A DNA stretch of 52,823 nucleotides from Anabaena lutea FACHB-196 (GCF_014698305.1 NZ_JACJST010000034.1:1-52823), one strand, 5' to 3'; counted from the first letter of the stretch, positions 16,826-26,245 are shown. Notes: generated from the sequence alone by a model not told the origin. Program-made: numbers and translations.

Positions 16826-17107
16826 TTATTGGCTATTATCAGCAAAGTTCCGTAAACGCATCAGTTGACGTCTCATTTGAGGCGAGGCTTTGAACTCAGA
16901 AACCTCTTGCGCTTTTACAGACGCTTGTAGTGTCTCCAAAAAGTCGTCAGATCCCTCAGTTAGCGCATCTAGTAGCACCTGCAAAAGTTGTTCCCGATCG
17001 CCCAATAGACTTTTTTCTTCAATCAACCGGAATTTGAGATGAATTTCGCATTCATAAACACCCACTTCGAGATTATTTATTTGGCGTGGTAATGCTTTGG
17101 AGTTCAT
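16826..17107 (-). CDS. Small conserved protein of unknown function
   Basis: 93 residues with no signal peptide or membrane segment. The middle (EIHLKFRLIEEKSLLGDREQ) looks like a beta-strand plus amphipathic helix; the C-terminal third (SPQMRRQLMRLRNFADN) is basic. I recognise the sequence style as a conserved Nostocales hypothetical but know no function. It has ATG with GGAAT upstream and its own promoter region in the large gap to ndhM. Well-formed codons and ordinary amino-acid composition support a real gene. Confidence 0.65.
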   Translation of the reverse strand: MNSKALPRQINNLEVGVYECEIHLKFRLIEEKSLLGDREQLLQVLLDALTEGSDDFLETLQASVKAQEVSEFKASPQMRRQLMRLRNFADNSQ

Positions 17108-18233
17108 AGTCTGAGGATTCCTTTACTTGGTGTTCATGCGAGTGAGAAACTAGATATCCGGAAAAAAACTCTTTATATTTTTTTGAATACAAAGAAGTAT
17201 TTGAATTAAGAATTTTTTCTTATACATCACATTTGCATTCGATTTAACTCCTCCTGCTTTTGTTCCAGCTACATTTTCGTCTCAGTTTTGATGATCCTGT
17301 GTTAGTTATCGCATATGTTACTCATAAACTATTATTCAGTTTTTAAGATTCCATACAATAAAGTTTCTGTAAGAACTTGCCAGACCTTTTTAAAAGTTTT
17401 TACATCAACTTTATCTAAACGTCAATAACAGTTTTACTTATCATTGTTTTTTAAGTATATACACTTAAGCGCGAACGCTGAGTTTTGTCATTGGATTAGA
17501 GCTATATGTCATTGTGGCTATTATAAGTACAATTACTAATTGTACTCTTTTTTATCAGTAAATTTATTGAGACTAAATCGGTAAAATTATGAATTGTAAA
17601 AATTTCTTTCTGGAGAATCACATACATACTGAATTAAGTTATCTTAGCCCAGAATTTTACCAAATAGGATAGCAAGTTTTAAAGATTACTAGCTGCACTG
17701 AGAAGGCATCAGCCAAAAAGAAAATTTCTTGTTTCTTTCCCCTGTCACTACTGCTCGCTTTGTAGATATTTAACTCAGAATTGGAACTTGAGAACAGGTT
17801 ACTGGTACTAAATTTCTTTTAAAGGTATGACACTTTTGTCAGTTAATTGTCATACCTGTATCCCTTAAGAAAGGCATAGGTGATGGCTGACGCTGCCGTC
17901 AAGGATACATAAAATTCAAATACCGACAGACTTTCAACCCTGCTGCTTGTTAAGAATTAAGACTTCCCTGCTATATACTGGAAGAAAAGGCTGGGAACCT
18001 TGTTAATTTTTTCTTTTCAGTTGAACTGAAGCACTAGCTGCACAACCTGCTTCAATCGTTCAGTTTTCTGTCTCTAGCAGCAATCGCAGCAGACAGTGTG
18101 TTGATAAATGCAAACTAAATATTTCCCAAAATTCGTGAAAACTGCAATCACAGCTTGTAAGTTGGAGGAATTAAGCCCAAGCACAGCAGTTAAAATGATT
18201 GCAGTGTAATTAATCGAAATCTTACACCTTTTT
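17108..18233. other. 1.1-kb gene-free region between divergent genes, with several hairpins
   Basis: No ORF longer than about 60 codons looks real. Visible structures are AGCG-CGAA-CGCT (17468-17479), the palindrome AGTACAATTA-C-TAATTGTACT followed by CTTTTTT (17526-17553), and a perfect 10-bp inverted repeat AGGTATGACA/TGTCATACCT with a 15-nt loop (17823-17857). None of the usual heptamer repeats are present, which is unusual for a gap this size here. It presumably holds the promoters of ndhM and the gene at 16826, and perhaps a small RNA. Confidence 0.5.
17526..17553 (+). terminator. Candidate intrinsic terminator within the gene-free region
   Basis: A 21-nt perfect palindrome (10-bp arms around one C) is followed by CTTTTTT on the plus strand. 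The AT-rich stem is weak. If it is a terminator it would end a transcript with no recognised protein, hence a possible small RNA starting upstream. Confidence 0.35.
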
Positions 18234-18590
18234 ATGGATAACCCGATGCTGCTCAAGTCTACAACCCGCCATATTCGCATTTTTGCGGCTGAAATGGACA
18301 AAGATGAACTAGTTCCTAGTAATCAGGTGTTGACCTTAGATGTTGACCCAGACAATGAATTTAACTGGAATGAAGATGCTCTGCAAAAAGTTTATCGCAA
18401 GTTTGATGAACTAGTAGAAGCCTCCAGTGGTGTAGACCTAACAGATTATAACTTGCGTCGTATTGGGTCAGACTTGGAGCATTATCTGCGATCGCTTCTG
18501 CAAAAAGGCGAAATTAGCTACAATCTCTCTAGCCGCGTTACTAACTACAGCATGGGACTACCCCAAGTTGCAGCTAACTCAAATCAATAA
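18234..18590 (+). CDS. ndhM: NAD(P)H-quinone oxidoreductase subunit M (NDH-1)
   Basis: 118 residues. NdhM is a small subunit of the oxygenic-photosynthesis-specific part of the cyanobacterial and chloroplast NDH-1 complex, on the cytoplasmic side of the thylakoid, working in cyclic electron flow and respiration. The family block [20 protein letters not shown], then [30 protein letters not shown] and [19 protein letters not shown], is essentially complete. No membrane segment, as expected. The ATG at 18234 gives [18 protein letters not shown]; the internal Met5 matches the start used in some species. A monocistronic gene is normal for ndhM. Confidence 0.93.
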   Translation: MDNPMLLKSTTRHIRIFAAEMDKDELVPSNQVLTLDVDPDNEFNWNEDALQKVYRKFDELVEASSGVDLTDYNLRRIGSDLEHYLRSLLQKGEISYNLSSRVTNYSMGLPQVAANSNQ

Positions 18591-19027
18591 GGTGAATAAT
18601 TATTGTTGGTGATTTATAAATTTTGTAACTCACCAACAATTTAGGGACTAACCAAAGTGAGAATCCCTAGTCCCTAGTAAACAGCAGACTGAAGGGCTGG
18701 GTAAGGGTGCTGCAAGGAACATCCCACTTCCCTGCCTTTTCAGCCCCTTCCATCTTCCCAAGTCAAGCTTTGCTGACAGGGTGAAATTTAGTTACTTTGA
18801 TGGTAGAAAGTCCCAGAGCAATAGAAGCTATGATGAGGCTGTAGGGTTGACTTAGGAGTATGCTATTGGGATAAGTGAAGTAGTAATAAGTATTAGCAAC
18901 GACTGCTAGTCACCAGCTAAAATCACAATCCAAAGTTGGTTGTGTTGAAGACAAAAACATAAGCGGTCTAAATTACCGCAGCAAATACTGTTGAAGAAAT
19001 TGCCAATCGCTGATCGGTGCGACAAAT
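18591..19027. other. 437-bp intergenic region after ndhM
   Basis: Begins with two hairpins (18602-18640 and 18643-18675), then GC-richer non-coding sequence with no ORF I can support. The promoter of the phosphatase gene is presumably here. No repeat family of the heptamer type is seen. Confidence 0.5.
18602..18640 (+). terminator. Candidate ndhM terminator hairpin
   Basis: ATTGTTGGTGA (18602-18612) pairs perfectly with TCACCAACAAT (18630-18640), starting 11 bp after the ndhM stop. A second stem, AGGGACTA/TAGTCCCT (18643-18675), follows directly. No long T-tract, so efficiency is uncertain. Confidence 0.5.
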
Positions 19028-20974
19028 ATGGAAAATGACGCGGCAACACTCTACTGCCCAAATGAATATTGTCAAGCTGCTAACCCCCTGACACACAAGT
19101 TTTGCCAGCGATGTTCCACACCACTACCCAAGCGTTACTTGTGGGCTGTGGGGGATAATTTAAGTCTGGGTAGTCCTGGAGAAATTTTAGCCGATCGCTA
19201 TCTAGTCATTGGTCAATCTATTATTTTTGATCTCAAGCCTGGTTTACTACCCCAAATACCTGAACTAGATAATTTCCAGAAAATTAAAGCCTATCTCAAA
19301 CTAATTCCCTACCGCTTACACATACCGCAAATATATGGGGTGTTAACTGTAAATAAAGAACAATTGCAGCCAGAAATATTACTTCTGGAAAAACCGCCTC
19401 TGTTAGTTGATGGTATAAGCTCTCAAGTACATCTGTGCAGCGAGTTAACCACTGTTTGGGGTGAAGCCTCATCAATCCGGCAAATTAATTGGCTCTGGCA
19501 ATTAGCTCATTTGTGGCAACCTCTTTTAACCGAAGGAGTAGCTTCCAGCTTATTAGATCCCAATTTATTGCGAGTTGAAGGGGCATTAGTGCGGTTACTG
19601 GAGTTGCATTTGGATTCAGAACCAGCACCAACATTGTCACAATTGGGAGAATTTTGGCGATCACTGCTGAAGGATGCCAAGCCAGCCATAGCTGAATTTA
19701 TCAAACAAATTAGTGATGCTCTCATTCAGGGCAAAATCAACTCATCTGAGCAATTAATTACAGTTCTAGATCAAGGACTAGCACAATTAGGGACAGGTGG
19801 CACTGGACGCACTTCTCCAGCACAAACCACCATTAAAATTGTCACCCAAACTAACACAGGCCCTAGTCGTCAACGTAATGAAGATGCCTGTTACCCCCCT
19901 ACTGGTGTCATTGTCAGTAAACCACCACAGCAAAACGCTTTAGCTATTGTCTGTGACGGTATTGGTGGACATGAAGGAGGTAACATAGCATCAACTTTAG
20001 CCATTGAAACCATTCAGCAACAGGTAATCGAACTAACCTCAGTTCCTTATGAAAACATCGATCCCTTACTGCTACTGAATGATTTGGAGCAGGCTGTAGC
20101 ACTCGTTAATGATAAAATTAGCCAGCGCAATGATACTGAACATCGTCAAGGGCGACAACGGATGGGAACCACCCTGGTAATGGCTTTGCCCATTGCCCAC
20201 GAAATGTATATCACCCATATTGGTGATAGTCGTGCCTATTGGATTACGCGCCAAGGTTGTTATCAAGTTACCCTAGATGATGATGTGGCTTCCCGCGAAG
20301 TGCGGTTAGGTTATGCTGTATACCGCGAAGCATTACAACATAGTGGTTCTGGCTCTTTGGTGCAAGCTTTAGGGATGAGTAAAAGCGCTTCATTGCATCC
20401 CACAGCCCAAAGGTTTATTCTTGATGAAGATGCTGTTTTTCTACTCACTTCTGATGGTTTGAGTGATTTTGACCGCGTAGAAGAATATTGGGAAACAGAA
20501 ATTTTACCTATTCTTTCTGGCGAGACAAATATAGAAAATGTTGCCCAGCGACTTATAGAAATCGCTAATACCAAAAATGGACACGATAATGTCACCATCG
20601 CTTTATTACATTATCAAGTCCAATACTCCGAACCCGATTTAACACTCAACGCGGACATCGGTACTATTTCCTCTAGCAAAACGGTAGATTTGACCCCAAA
20701 AATCACAAACGGCACAGTTTTGGAAAACTCTTACCAGCAAACTCAAGTCATTCCAGAAACCAAGCCGACTCGCACGTCTCAATTACCGCTACAGTTGCTA
20801 GTTCTTCTGGGGATACTTTTAGCATCTGGTTCACTGGGATATTGGATCAAAATCCAACGGCAGCTACCACCTCCGATTGCTAATCCAGTAAATCCATCTG
20901 TAAACCCACAACCAACAAACCTGGAAAACCAGCAAGATTTCTCGCCACCAGTTAGTCAACCACCTGCACCTTAG
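19028..20974 (+). CDS. Zinc-ribbon PP2C-type serine/threonine phosphatase, membrane anchored
   Basis: 648 residues. A zinc ribbon has Cys10, Cys15, Cys26 and Cys29. A region from about 45 to 250 has the general spacing of a degenerate protein kinase (RYLVIG near its start, LLLEKPPL in the middle, LLDPNLLRVEGALVRLLEL later) without catalytic residues. The PP2C domain runs from about 268 to 525, with metal-binding Asp in RNEDA, VCDGIGGHEGG (about 310), HIGDSRAYW (about 400), LLTSDGLSD (about 474) and GHDNVTI (about 518). A transmembrane helix (about 590-608) and a Pro/Asn-rich tail follow. It should remove phosphate from Ser/Thr proteins. The CHAT-FHA gene follows by 137 bp on the same strand, suggesting that the two work together. 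Confidence 0.88.
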   Translation: MENDAATLYCPNEYCQAANPLTHKFCQRCSTPLPKRYLWAVGDNLSLGSPGEILADRYLVIGQSIIFDLKPGLLPQIPELDNFQKIKAYLKLIPYRLHIPQIYGVLTVNKEQLQPEILLLEKPPLLVDGISSQVHLCSELTTVWGEASSIRQINWLWQLAHLWQPLLTEGVASSLLDPNLLRVEGALVRLLELHLDSEPAPTLSQLGEFWRSLLKDAKPAIAEFIKQISDALIQGKINSSEQLITVLDQGLAQLGTGGTGRTSPAQTTIKIVTQTNTGPSRQRNEDACYPPTGVIVSKPPQQNALAIVCDGIGGHEGGNIASTLAIETIQQQVIELTSVPYENIDPLLLLNDLEQAVALVNDKISQRNDTEHRQGRQRMGTTLVMALPIAHEMYITHIGDSRAYWITRQGCYQVTLDDDVASREVRLGYAVYREALQHSGSGSLVQALGMSKSASLHPTAQRFILDEDAVFLLTSDGLSDFDRVEEYWETEILPILSGETNIENVAQRLIEIANTKNGHDNVTIALLHYQVQYSEPDLTLNADIGTISSSKTVDLTPKITNGTVLENSYQQTQVIPETKPTRTSQLPLQLLVLLGILLASGSLGYWIKIQRQLPPPIANPVNPSVNPQPTNLENQQDFSPPVSQPPAP

Positions 20975-21111
20975 TGAACAATGCCTTTTCGGTATCCCAC
21001 ACTATCTTATAATGCAGGTGATAAACGAATAAAAAATTACCAGGTAAAAATTTCTGCCTGGACTAAGTTTATTGTTAATTATTTGTTCTTAAAGTTTAGT
21101 TTCTTGAATCC

Positions 21112-22689
21112 ATGTCCTGCCTGAATCTGGCGATCGCCCGTCTGGTAAATACTGGCACTGATAACTTCGCTATTTGGGTGGTTAAAGCTCCCTATCCCAG
21201 TGGTTATGTTTTGCGTGACTGTGTTTTTTCTACTGAACTTAGTCAAATTTGGCAAGAATGGCAGCAGATGTTTGCTGGTCATAATCCCTTGGATATTGTT
21301 TCATTGCCGACATTACCAGGAGTAAATACATTACCCATTGATTTCAATTTACCCGTGGCCGGTCAAACCACCAGTCCTTACAGTAGTCGTTTGATGCAAT
21401 ACCTAGGCATCAGTTTATGGCGTTGGGTATTCGATGGGTCAATTCTTGGTAGTCTAGAACGTAGTCGTGGTATTGCTATGGGTCAGAATAAACGGTTGCG
21501 CTTTCGTTTAGAAATTCGTGACCCTGATCTTATAGCTCTGCCTTGGGAAATTATGCAGCGTGAACCTGGCCAATCGGCAATATCTCTTTCCCAAGACATT
21601 TTATTCAGTCGCACTACTAGTGAAGTTGAACCTCTGCCAAATTTGCGAACCGATCCAGCTTTAAATGTCTTATTGGTTTTAGGACATGATGACAATCTGC
21701 AATTAGAAACAGAAGCTGCTATTCTTGAAAAAATATTGTCAGACTGTAGTCCATTAGGAAAAAATGCTTACGCGCCTTGTATGGTGAAGACACTCTTGCA
21801 ACCCACTCCACAACAGTTAATTCAAGAGTTAGAAACCAAAGCCTACAATGTCTTTTTTTTCGCTGGCCACGGTCTACCTGCTCCAGATGGTGGTTTATTA
21901 TTTTTGGGGTCAGATATGAACCTCAATGGTATAGAATTAGCGCAAGTATTAACACGTACAGGTGTCAAGTTGGGGGTCTTTAATGCCTGCTGGGGGGCGC
22001 AACCAGCGAAAATTAATCAACAAGTCATACCCGCTAGTAGTTTAGCAGAAGTACTCATCCGTCATGGTGTGCCTGCGGTATTAGCAATGCGGGATGAAAT
22101 CGCTGACCAAGAAAGTCACAGTTTTATTCAAGCTTTTACAGAAGGATTGCGATCGCGTAAACCAATTGATGAAGCAATGGCAGCAGCAAGGCAAGAACTG
22201 TTAACACTATATAAGTTCAATCAACCGGCTTGGACATTACCAGTTCTCTACCTGCATCCAGATTTTAATGGTGACTTGATCAAGAGTGTTGATGAAGGAA
22301 TTACAGAATTACCAGATACTGCTATATCTGGACTGGGTTCCCCAAAAACCACAGCATCATTGCGATCGCTCTCACCAGAAGGAAAAACTTGGTTATTGCG
22401 TTCTGGTGTCACCCGTATTGGTCGCACTAAGGATAATGATATTGTCATCCCTGAACTCTATATTTCCAAACGCCATGCCGAAATTTTATGCCGAAATACT
22501 CTCACCGGTACTACATCAGTGCAAACATACTACCTGCAAGATTTATCAACTTATGGTACAACTTGGTGTTTAGGTCCAAATGGCTGGCAACAAATCCTCC
22601 GAGAAGAAGTGCCTCTAAGATCGGGAATGCAATTAAAGTTTGGCAACGCTAAAGGTGAAACCTGGGAATTCCTAATTAAAAATTCCTAA
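21112..22689 (+). CDS. CHAT-FHA fusion protein
   Basis: 525 residues without signal peptide, so cytosolic. An N-terminal region of about 100 residues precedes a CHAT (caspase-like) domain with His in FFAGHG (about residue 251) and Cys in FNACWG (about 290); both catalytic residues are present. The C-terminal FHA domain (about 425-510: TRIGRTKDNDIVI, then SKRHAEI, then YGT) has the Arg, Ser and His used to bind phosphothreonine. A CHAT protease that can dock on phosphoproteins, next to a PP2C phosphatase, suggests phosphorylation-controlled proteolysis. That is inference; no cognate kinase is in the window. The N-terminal part resembles the CHAT-adjacent region of other cyanobacterial effector-like proteins. 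Confidence 0.88.
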   Translation: MSCLNLAIARLVNTGTDNFAIWVVKAPYPSGYVLRDCVFSTELSQIWQEWQQMFAGHNPLDIVSLPTLPGVNTLPIDFNLPVAGQTTSPYSSRLMQYLGISLWRWVFDGSILGSLERSRGIAMGQNKRLRFRLEIRDPDLIALPWEIMQREPGQSAISLSQDILFSRTTSEVEPLPNLRTDPALNVLLVLGHDDNLQLETEAAILEKILSDCSPLGKNAYAPCMVKTLLQPTPQQLIQELETKAYNVFFFAGHGLPAPDGGLLFLGSDMNLNGIELAQVLTRTGVKLGVFNACWGAQPAKINQQVIPASSLAEVLIRHGVPAVLAMRDEIADQESHSFIQAFTEGLRSRKPIDEAMAAARQELLTLYKFNQPAWTLPVLYLHPDFNGDLIKSVDEGITELPDTAISGLGSPKTTASLRSLSPEGKTWLLRSGVTRIGRTKDNDIVIPELYISKRHAEILCRNTLTGTTSVQTYYLQDLSTYGTTWCLGPNGWQQILREEVPLRSGMQLKFGNAKGETWEFLIKNS

Positions 22690-22840
22690 AGGAATAATTT
22701 CAACCGGAAAATTTCTGTTCTCGGCATTGGGTTTAATCCCCTACTTTTGATATAGAGAAACAATCATTGTTTTTTGCGGAAATTTGATTCTTCAAGTTGT
22801 AGCTGTCAACAAGGCTAATCAATTAATTGTGAGGTGAAAC

Positions 22841-23479
22841 ATGATTAATAAAATCAATGGTTTAGATATCGGCTCTGTTTTTCCATCTTCAGTAGATTTA
22901 GATTTATTAGAAGCACTACTACAACCTGAAGATGCTACTTATCCCTGGAATCCCGCTGATGAAGAATCAGAAGCTTATTTTTCCCAACTAGAGCAGCAGT
23001 TTGAGTGTCAGGATTTGCTAGCAGAAGACCTGACTACCAGAGCGGAGAATTTTTATCACCATCTAGATGACATTTGGTCTCAGGTTTCCCATTCTCAAAC
23101 TGACCATGATCAACAGCCATCTAATCGTCTTCAATCCGCTTTACATAGGGCTTTTTCTACCTCTGTCCCCTCAAATTGGCTCAATGCCATCGCCCAAAAA
23201 GCTGCGGAAATTATCACTTTAGAACAATCTACTAGTGATAAACTAGTGGAATGTGTGCAAGCTTTACTACCAAATTGGGGAACAGATGATCTGCTAGTCT
23301 TAGCTCGTCCTTTTGCCTATGCCATGCGAAGTAACGAACAACAAAACTTGGTATTTGTCACCAAAAATATTGAAAATCGAGACTGGACAAGTTTATCAGA
23401 AATAGAACAAGCAAAAGTTAGTTTAGCAATCGCTGACTATGCCTTCAAACAACTCTCTAGCTTGCAGACTGAATCCTAA
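22841..23479 (+). CDS. Unknown acidic protein downstream of CHAT-FHA
   Basis: 212 residues, acidic, mostly helical, with no signal peptide, membrane segment or motif I recognise. A strong ribosome site (GAGGTG) precedes the ATG by 6 bases. It lies 151 bp after the CHAT-FHA stop in the same orientation and could be the third gene of that operon. The C-terminal half (EQSTSDKLVECVQALLPNWG... DDLLVLARPFAYAMRS) reads like a compact helical domain. A candidate substrate or regulator of the CHAT protein by position only. Confidence 0.65.
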   Translation: MINKINGLDIGSVFPSSVDLDLLEALLQPEDATYPWNPADEESEAYFSQLEQQFECQDLLAEDLTTRAENFYHHLDDIWSQVSHSQTDHDQQPSNRLQSALHRAFSTSVPSNWLNAIAQKAAEIITLEQSTSDKLVECVQALLPNWGTDDLLVLARPFAYAMRSNEQQNLVFVTKNIENRDWTSLSEIEQAKVSLAIADYAFKQLSSLQTES

Positions 23480-23979
23480 ATTTTTCTCTCATCACTGGGC
23501 TGATATCAAATTAAGTCGATATTTATTTTCAACTCTTTGTAGTTCTGTTTTTCTGTGTATTAAAGTCTCTGGCTGAATTTCCATTTTTTATTCATATTTG
23601 GTTCAGCATAAAATACGTATAAACTGATTACCATCATTGCCTTATTTATAGCAGGAGTCAGGAGACGCTACGCAGACCTCCGGTTCAGGAGACGCTTCGC
23701 AGACCTCCGGTTCAGGAGTAAAACCCTCTTGTAGTGAGAGTTTCATGATCAATTGATGTCCTAACCACCCTGTCCACGGCTATAAAATCTAAGTCTAACA
23801 TCCAAACTGGCATAATCTAAGGCGTAGAGATTCATGAAGCTGATACTTGTGAGGGACTGGGGAGATGAGGAGATGGAGAGATTTTTAGATTTTAGATTTT
23901 AGATCGGAGTTAATTAAATACAATCCAAAATCCGAAATTCAAAATCGAATCACCAATCACCAATTACCCCAGAAATGTT
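23480..23979. other. 500-bp convergent intergenic region, mainly repeats
   Basis: Contains the 27-bp tandem repeat at 23658-23718 and heptamer-type A/T repeats at about 23884-23966 (TTTTAGATTTTAGAT and CAATCACCAATCACCAATTA types). No gene. No clear terminator for either convergent transcript. Confidence 0.6.
23658..23718. repeat. 27-bp tandem repeat, 2.3 copies
   Basis: Units start at 23658 and 23685 with a partial third at 23712; they differ by one base (GCTACGC versus GCTTCGC). The unit contains the reverse complement of the dispersed repeat at 9620 and 13895. Confidence 0.8.
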
Positions 23980-25350
23980 TTATTTTGGTTCGAGAAAGCG
24001 AGTTGCAAAATTTTGCGATCGCGTTGGAGATAATGCTCGTGCTTTCAGAATTGCCGCCATCAAAAAAGCGTAAGATAAAACCCCAACTACCACCAACAGC
24101 AAAGCATTGATTGAACCTGTAGCATTCCACAAAGCATGAAGTGCGGAAGCGCTTAAATACCCAACTGAGAGAATTTGCCAACTCATCAGCGGCTTGAGGA
24201 CAGCTAACCCGATAAAATAACCCAAGTATCCACTGTAAGCCATATGTCCGGCTACAGAGCCTAAAATTCGCGGAATCAGTAGTTGCAAACCCACCAACTG
24301 GCCTGCACCTATGCCATCTTGTTGGGTAACATTTTGGGTGATCACAGGCACATATTGACCAAGAGTTTCTAGCAAAGTAAAACCCACAGCCGAAGCAGTT
24401 CCCAGCAAAATACCATCTAGAGGTTCCCAAACGCCGATCCGTTCGCGCCAAGGTGATGGTAATGAGTTACCTATGAAATAAGCGCCTAATACGGGCAATG
24501 CCTTTAGTAATTCCTCCATTAACCCAGCACCAAAAAACATCCGCACCAGCAATTCTGTGAAGGTGATTGACTCTTGAGATGAGGGCAAACTTCCAGGAAG
24601 GATAACGCGAAAGACAAAGATCAGAAAATCTAATACAGGACTAAGCAAAATCAGTGTTGTACTCAATGCCATCGAAATGAGTACCCACCAAGGTTTCGGT
24701 TTCCCACAAAGTTGGTACACAAAGTAGTAAGCAGCAAAGGCAATGTAAGACCCAACAATCAATTGATTTGCTTGGGGATTGCCTACTGTCGCAAACATCA
24801 GCACTACAAATACTACTGTCAGGATTCCCGGTACTAAGTAAGCTTTCCGTGTTAAATCTTTCCCAGTGGAAATAATTGGAAACAGTTGTGTGAAGCTAAC
24901 TGAATCATGCTGTGATGGCAATTGTTTATTTTTAGCAGATGGTAGTTCCTTCCCGTGGTTAGCTGACATCACAGTTGGTTGAGAGGGAAATTCATACTCA
25001 AAAATGAATTGCGGACCATCTGCACCTAGAGAAATGCGATCGCCTGGGTGCAATTCTTGAGAACCTTGCAACAGTTGTCCATTTAACAAAGTTCCATTGG
25101 CACTATTCAAATCACAAATCACCCAGCTGAATCTGCTATCTGGAGATAACGAAAGGGGTCGAACCACCGCATGACGACGAGATACCATCCGGTACATCAT
25201 GGCATCCAAGACAACTTGGCAGCTGGGGTCACGTCCAATGACCGTCTCTTTAGTGGGAAGCAGTGAGTAGCGGGCTTCTGACCCAGAAGCTACGACCTTA
25301 CTAGACACTAGCCGCAGAAATGCATTATGTCTTGCGTTGTTGCCTGTCAT
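23980..25350 (-). CDS. FHA-PrsW fusion: membrane protease with phosphothreonine-binding domain
   Basis: 456 residues. An N-terminal cytosolic FHA domain (about 30-115: TVIGRDPSCQVVL, VSRRHAVV, LNSANGT) carries the phosphothreonine-binding Arg, Ser/Arg-His and Asn. A linker of about 50 residues leads to a multi-spanning membrane region matching PrsW/RsiW-degrading intramembrane proteases: EELLK (about 277), FTLLE (about 322), GHMAYSG (about 367) and HALWNATG (about 403) supply the conserved Glu and His residues. PrsW-type enzymes cut membrane proteins, classically anti-sigma factors. The FHA domain implies substrate or partner choice by phosphorylation. It is convergent with the PP2C/CHAT-FHA genes, 500 bp away. 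Confidence 0.85.
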   Translation of the reverse strand: MTGNNARHNAFLRLVSSKVVASGSEARYSLLPTKETVIGRDPSCQVVLDAMMYRMVSRRHAVVRPLSLSPDSRFSWVICDLNSANGTLLNGQLLQGSQELHPGDRISLGADGPQFIFEYEFPSQPTVMSANHGKELPSAKNKQLPSQHDSVSFTQLFPIISTGKDLTRKAYLVPGILTVVFVVLMFATVGNPQANQLIVGSYIAFAAYYFVYQLCGKPKPWWVLISMALSTTLILLSPVLDFLIFVFRVILPGSLPSSQESITFTELLVRMFFGAGLMEELLKALPVLGAYFIGNSLPSPWRERIGVWEPLDGILLGTASAVGFTLLETLGQYVPVITQNVTQQDGIGAGQLVGLQLLIPRILGSVAGHMAYSGYLGYFIGLAVLKPLMSWQILSVGYLSASALHALWNATGSINALLLVVVGVLSYAFLMAAILKARALSPTRSQNFATRFLEPK

Positions 25351-25776
25351 CGAGTTAGTGAGTGTGTCTATACAAATTCTGTGGCTTACGCCACCCTAGG
25401 CTATCAAATTTTTTGGTAGTAGATTTAACCTTAGTCAGAACAACAGCCACAGCTATTGCTAAATACACTATAGCTTCACTAACCGTCGCTTTGCTCCAAT
25501 TCAAAATACAAAATTAAAAATTCAAAACCAAGAAAGTCACAAATGTACAATATTAGTTGTTTTACTCCTGACCCAGAAGCAGGAAAGATTTCTCATTTTC
25601 TAGTCAGGGGAACCAATAAAATATTCCCTTCCATATCAGTAGAGGATTACTATATCTATGTTCAAAAAAACAAAAAATATTGATACAATAAATGTTTTAT
25701 ATTGGGATATAAAGCAAACTATCTTCAATATTCTAGGTTTATCTATGGGGTTAATCCAAAATCTAAAATCGATTTA
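25351..25776. other. 426-bp intergenic region with a tiny ORF
   Basis: AT-rich, with a heptamer-like stretch (TTCAAAATACAAAATTAAAA, about 25499-25518). A 46-codon ORF at 25543-25683 on the plus strand is described separately. Nothing else recognisable; the promoter of the FHA-PrsW gene must lie at the left end. Confidence 0.45.
25543..25683 (+). CDS. Possible 46-residue ORF
   Basis: Encodes MYNISCFTPDPEAGKISHFL and then a short polar tail. There is no convincing ribosome site and no family I know. It may be a remnant of a longer gene or chance; listed because it is the only ORF of protein-like composition in the gap. Confidence 0.2.
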   Translation: MYNISCFTPDPEAGKISHFLVRGTNKIFPSISVEDYYIYVQKNKKY

Positions 25777-26229
25777 CTAAAACAGATTAAATTCTGCCAT
25801 TGCTGCGGCAAAATTTTTGTTTTCATGTCCTGAACGACTAAGTTTAATCAGAGCAAAACGTTGTAAAAGTGTTAAAGCAAACCATTGTTGTAACGTAATA
25901 GTAACACCCATTTCTTGTGCTTTCTCTTGAAGGCTAGGTGGTATAGTTTTAGCATCCATCCAAGGGGGAAGAGATTCAATAGGTAATTGGGCAGGTGGTT
26001 TACCTGTAAGTTCTAAAATTAATTTTTGTAGATACTCTTGGTAAGATTGAATCTCTATTGCTGTCAAGCAGGGTAATTCAACTAAAGCTGTACGTTCTGC
26101 TAGATTCATCTGGTTCCACTCAGATAATCTGAGTTTGATACCACAGGTATCTAATTTGTAACGTACTTGCATCGGTATGCAACGTAGATTATCAACAAAT
26201 TCTGTTTCAAATTCAAATAACTTGGACAT
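25777..26229 (-). CDS. Nitrate reductase-associated protein
   Basis: 150 residues matching the conserved cyanobacterial family named for its genetic neighbourhood with nitrate reductase (Pfam Nitr_red_assoc). Recognisable are FEFETEFVDNLRCIPMQVRY, KLDTCGIKLRLSEWNQM and ERTALVELPC near the N-terminus and the TLQQWFALTLLQRFALIKL segment near the end. Soluble, helical. The molecular role is not established; an accessory role for NarB or its regulation is suggested only by synteny, which holds here. It begins 16 bp after the PsiE-like gene and is probably co-transcribed with it. Confidence 0.85.
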   Translation of the reverse strand: MSKLFEFETEFVDNLRCIPMQVRYKLDTCGIKLRLSEWNQMNLAERTALVELPCLTAIEIQSYQEYLQKLILELTGKPPAQLPIESLPPWMDAKTIPPSLQEKAQEMGVTITLQQWFALTLLQRFALIKLSRSGHENKNFAAAMAEFNLF

Positions 26230-26245
26230 AAAATTAAAACCTATT

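Noticed and set aside
23957-24451. 164-residue minus-strand ORF within FHA-PrsW
   Set aside because: Shadow frame of the membrane domain; Cys/Trp/Arg-rich composition is not credible.
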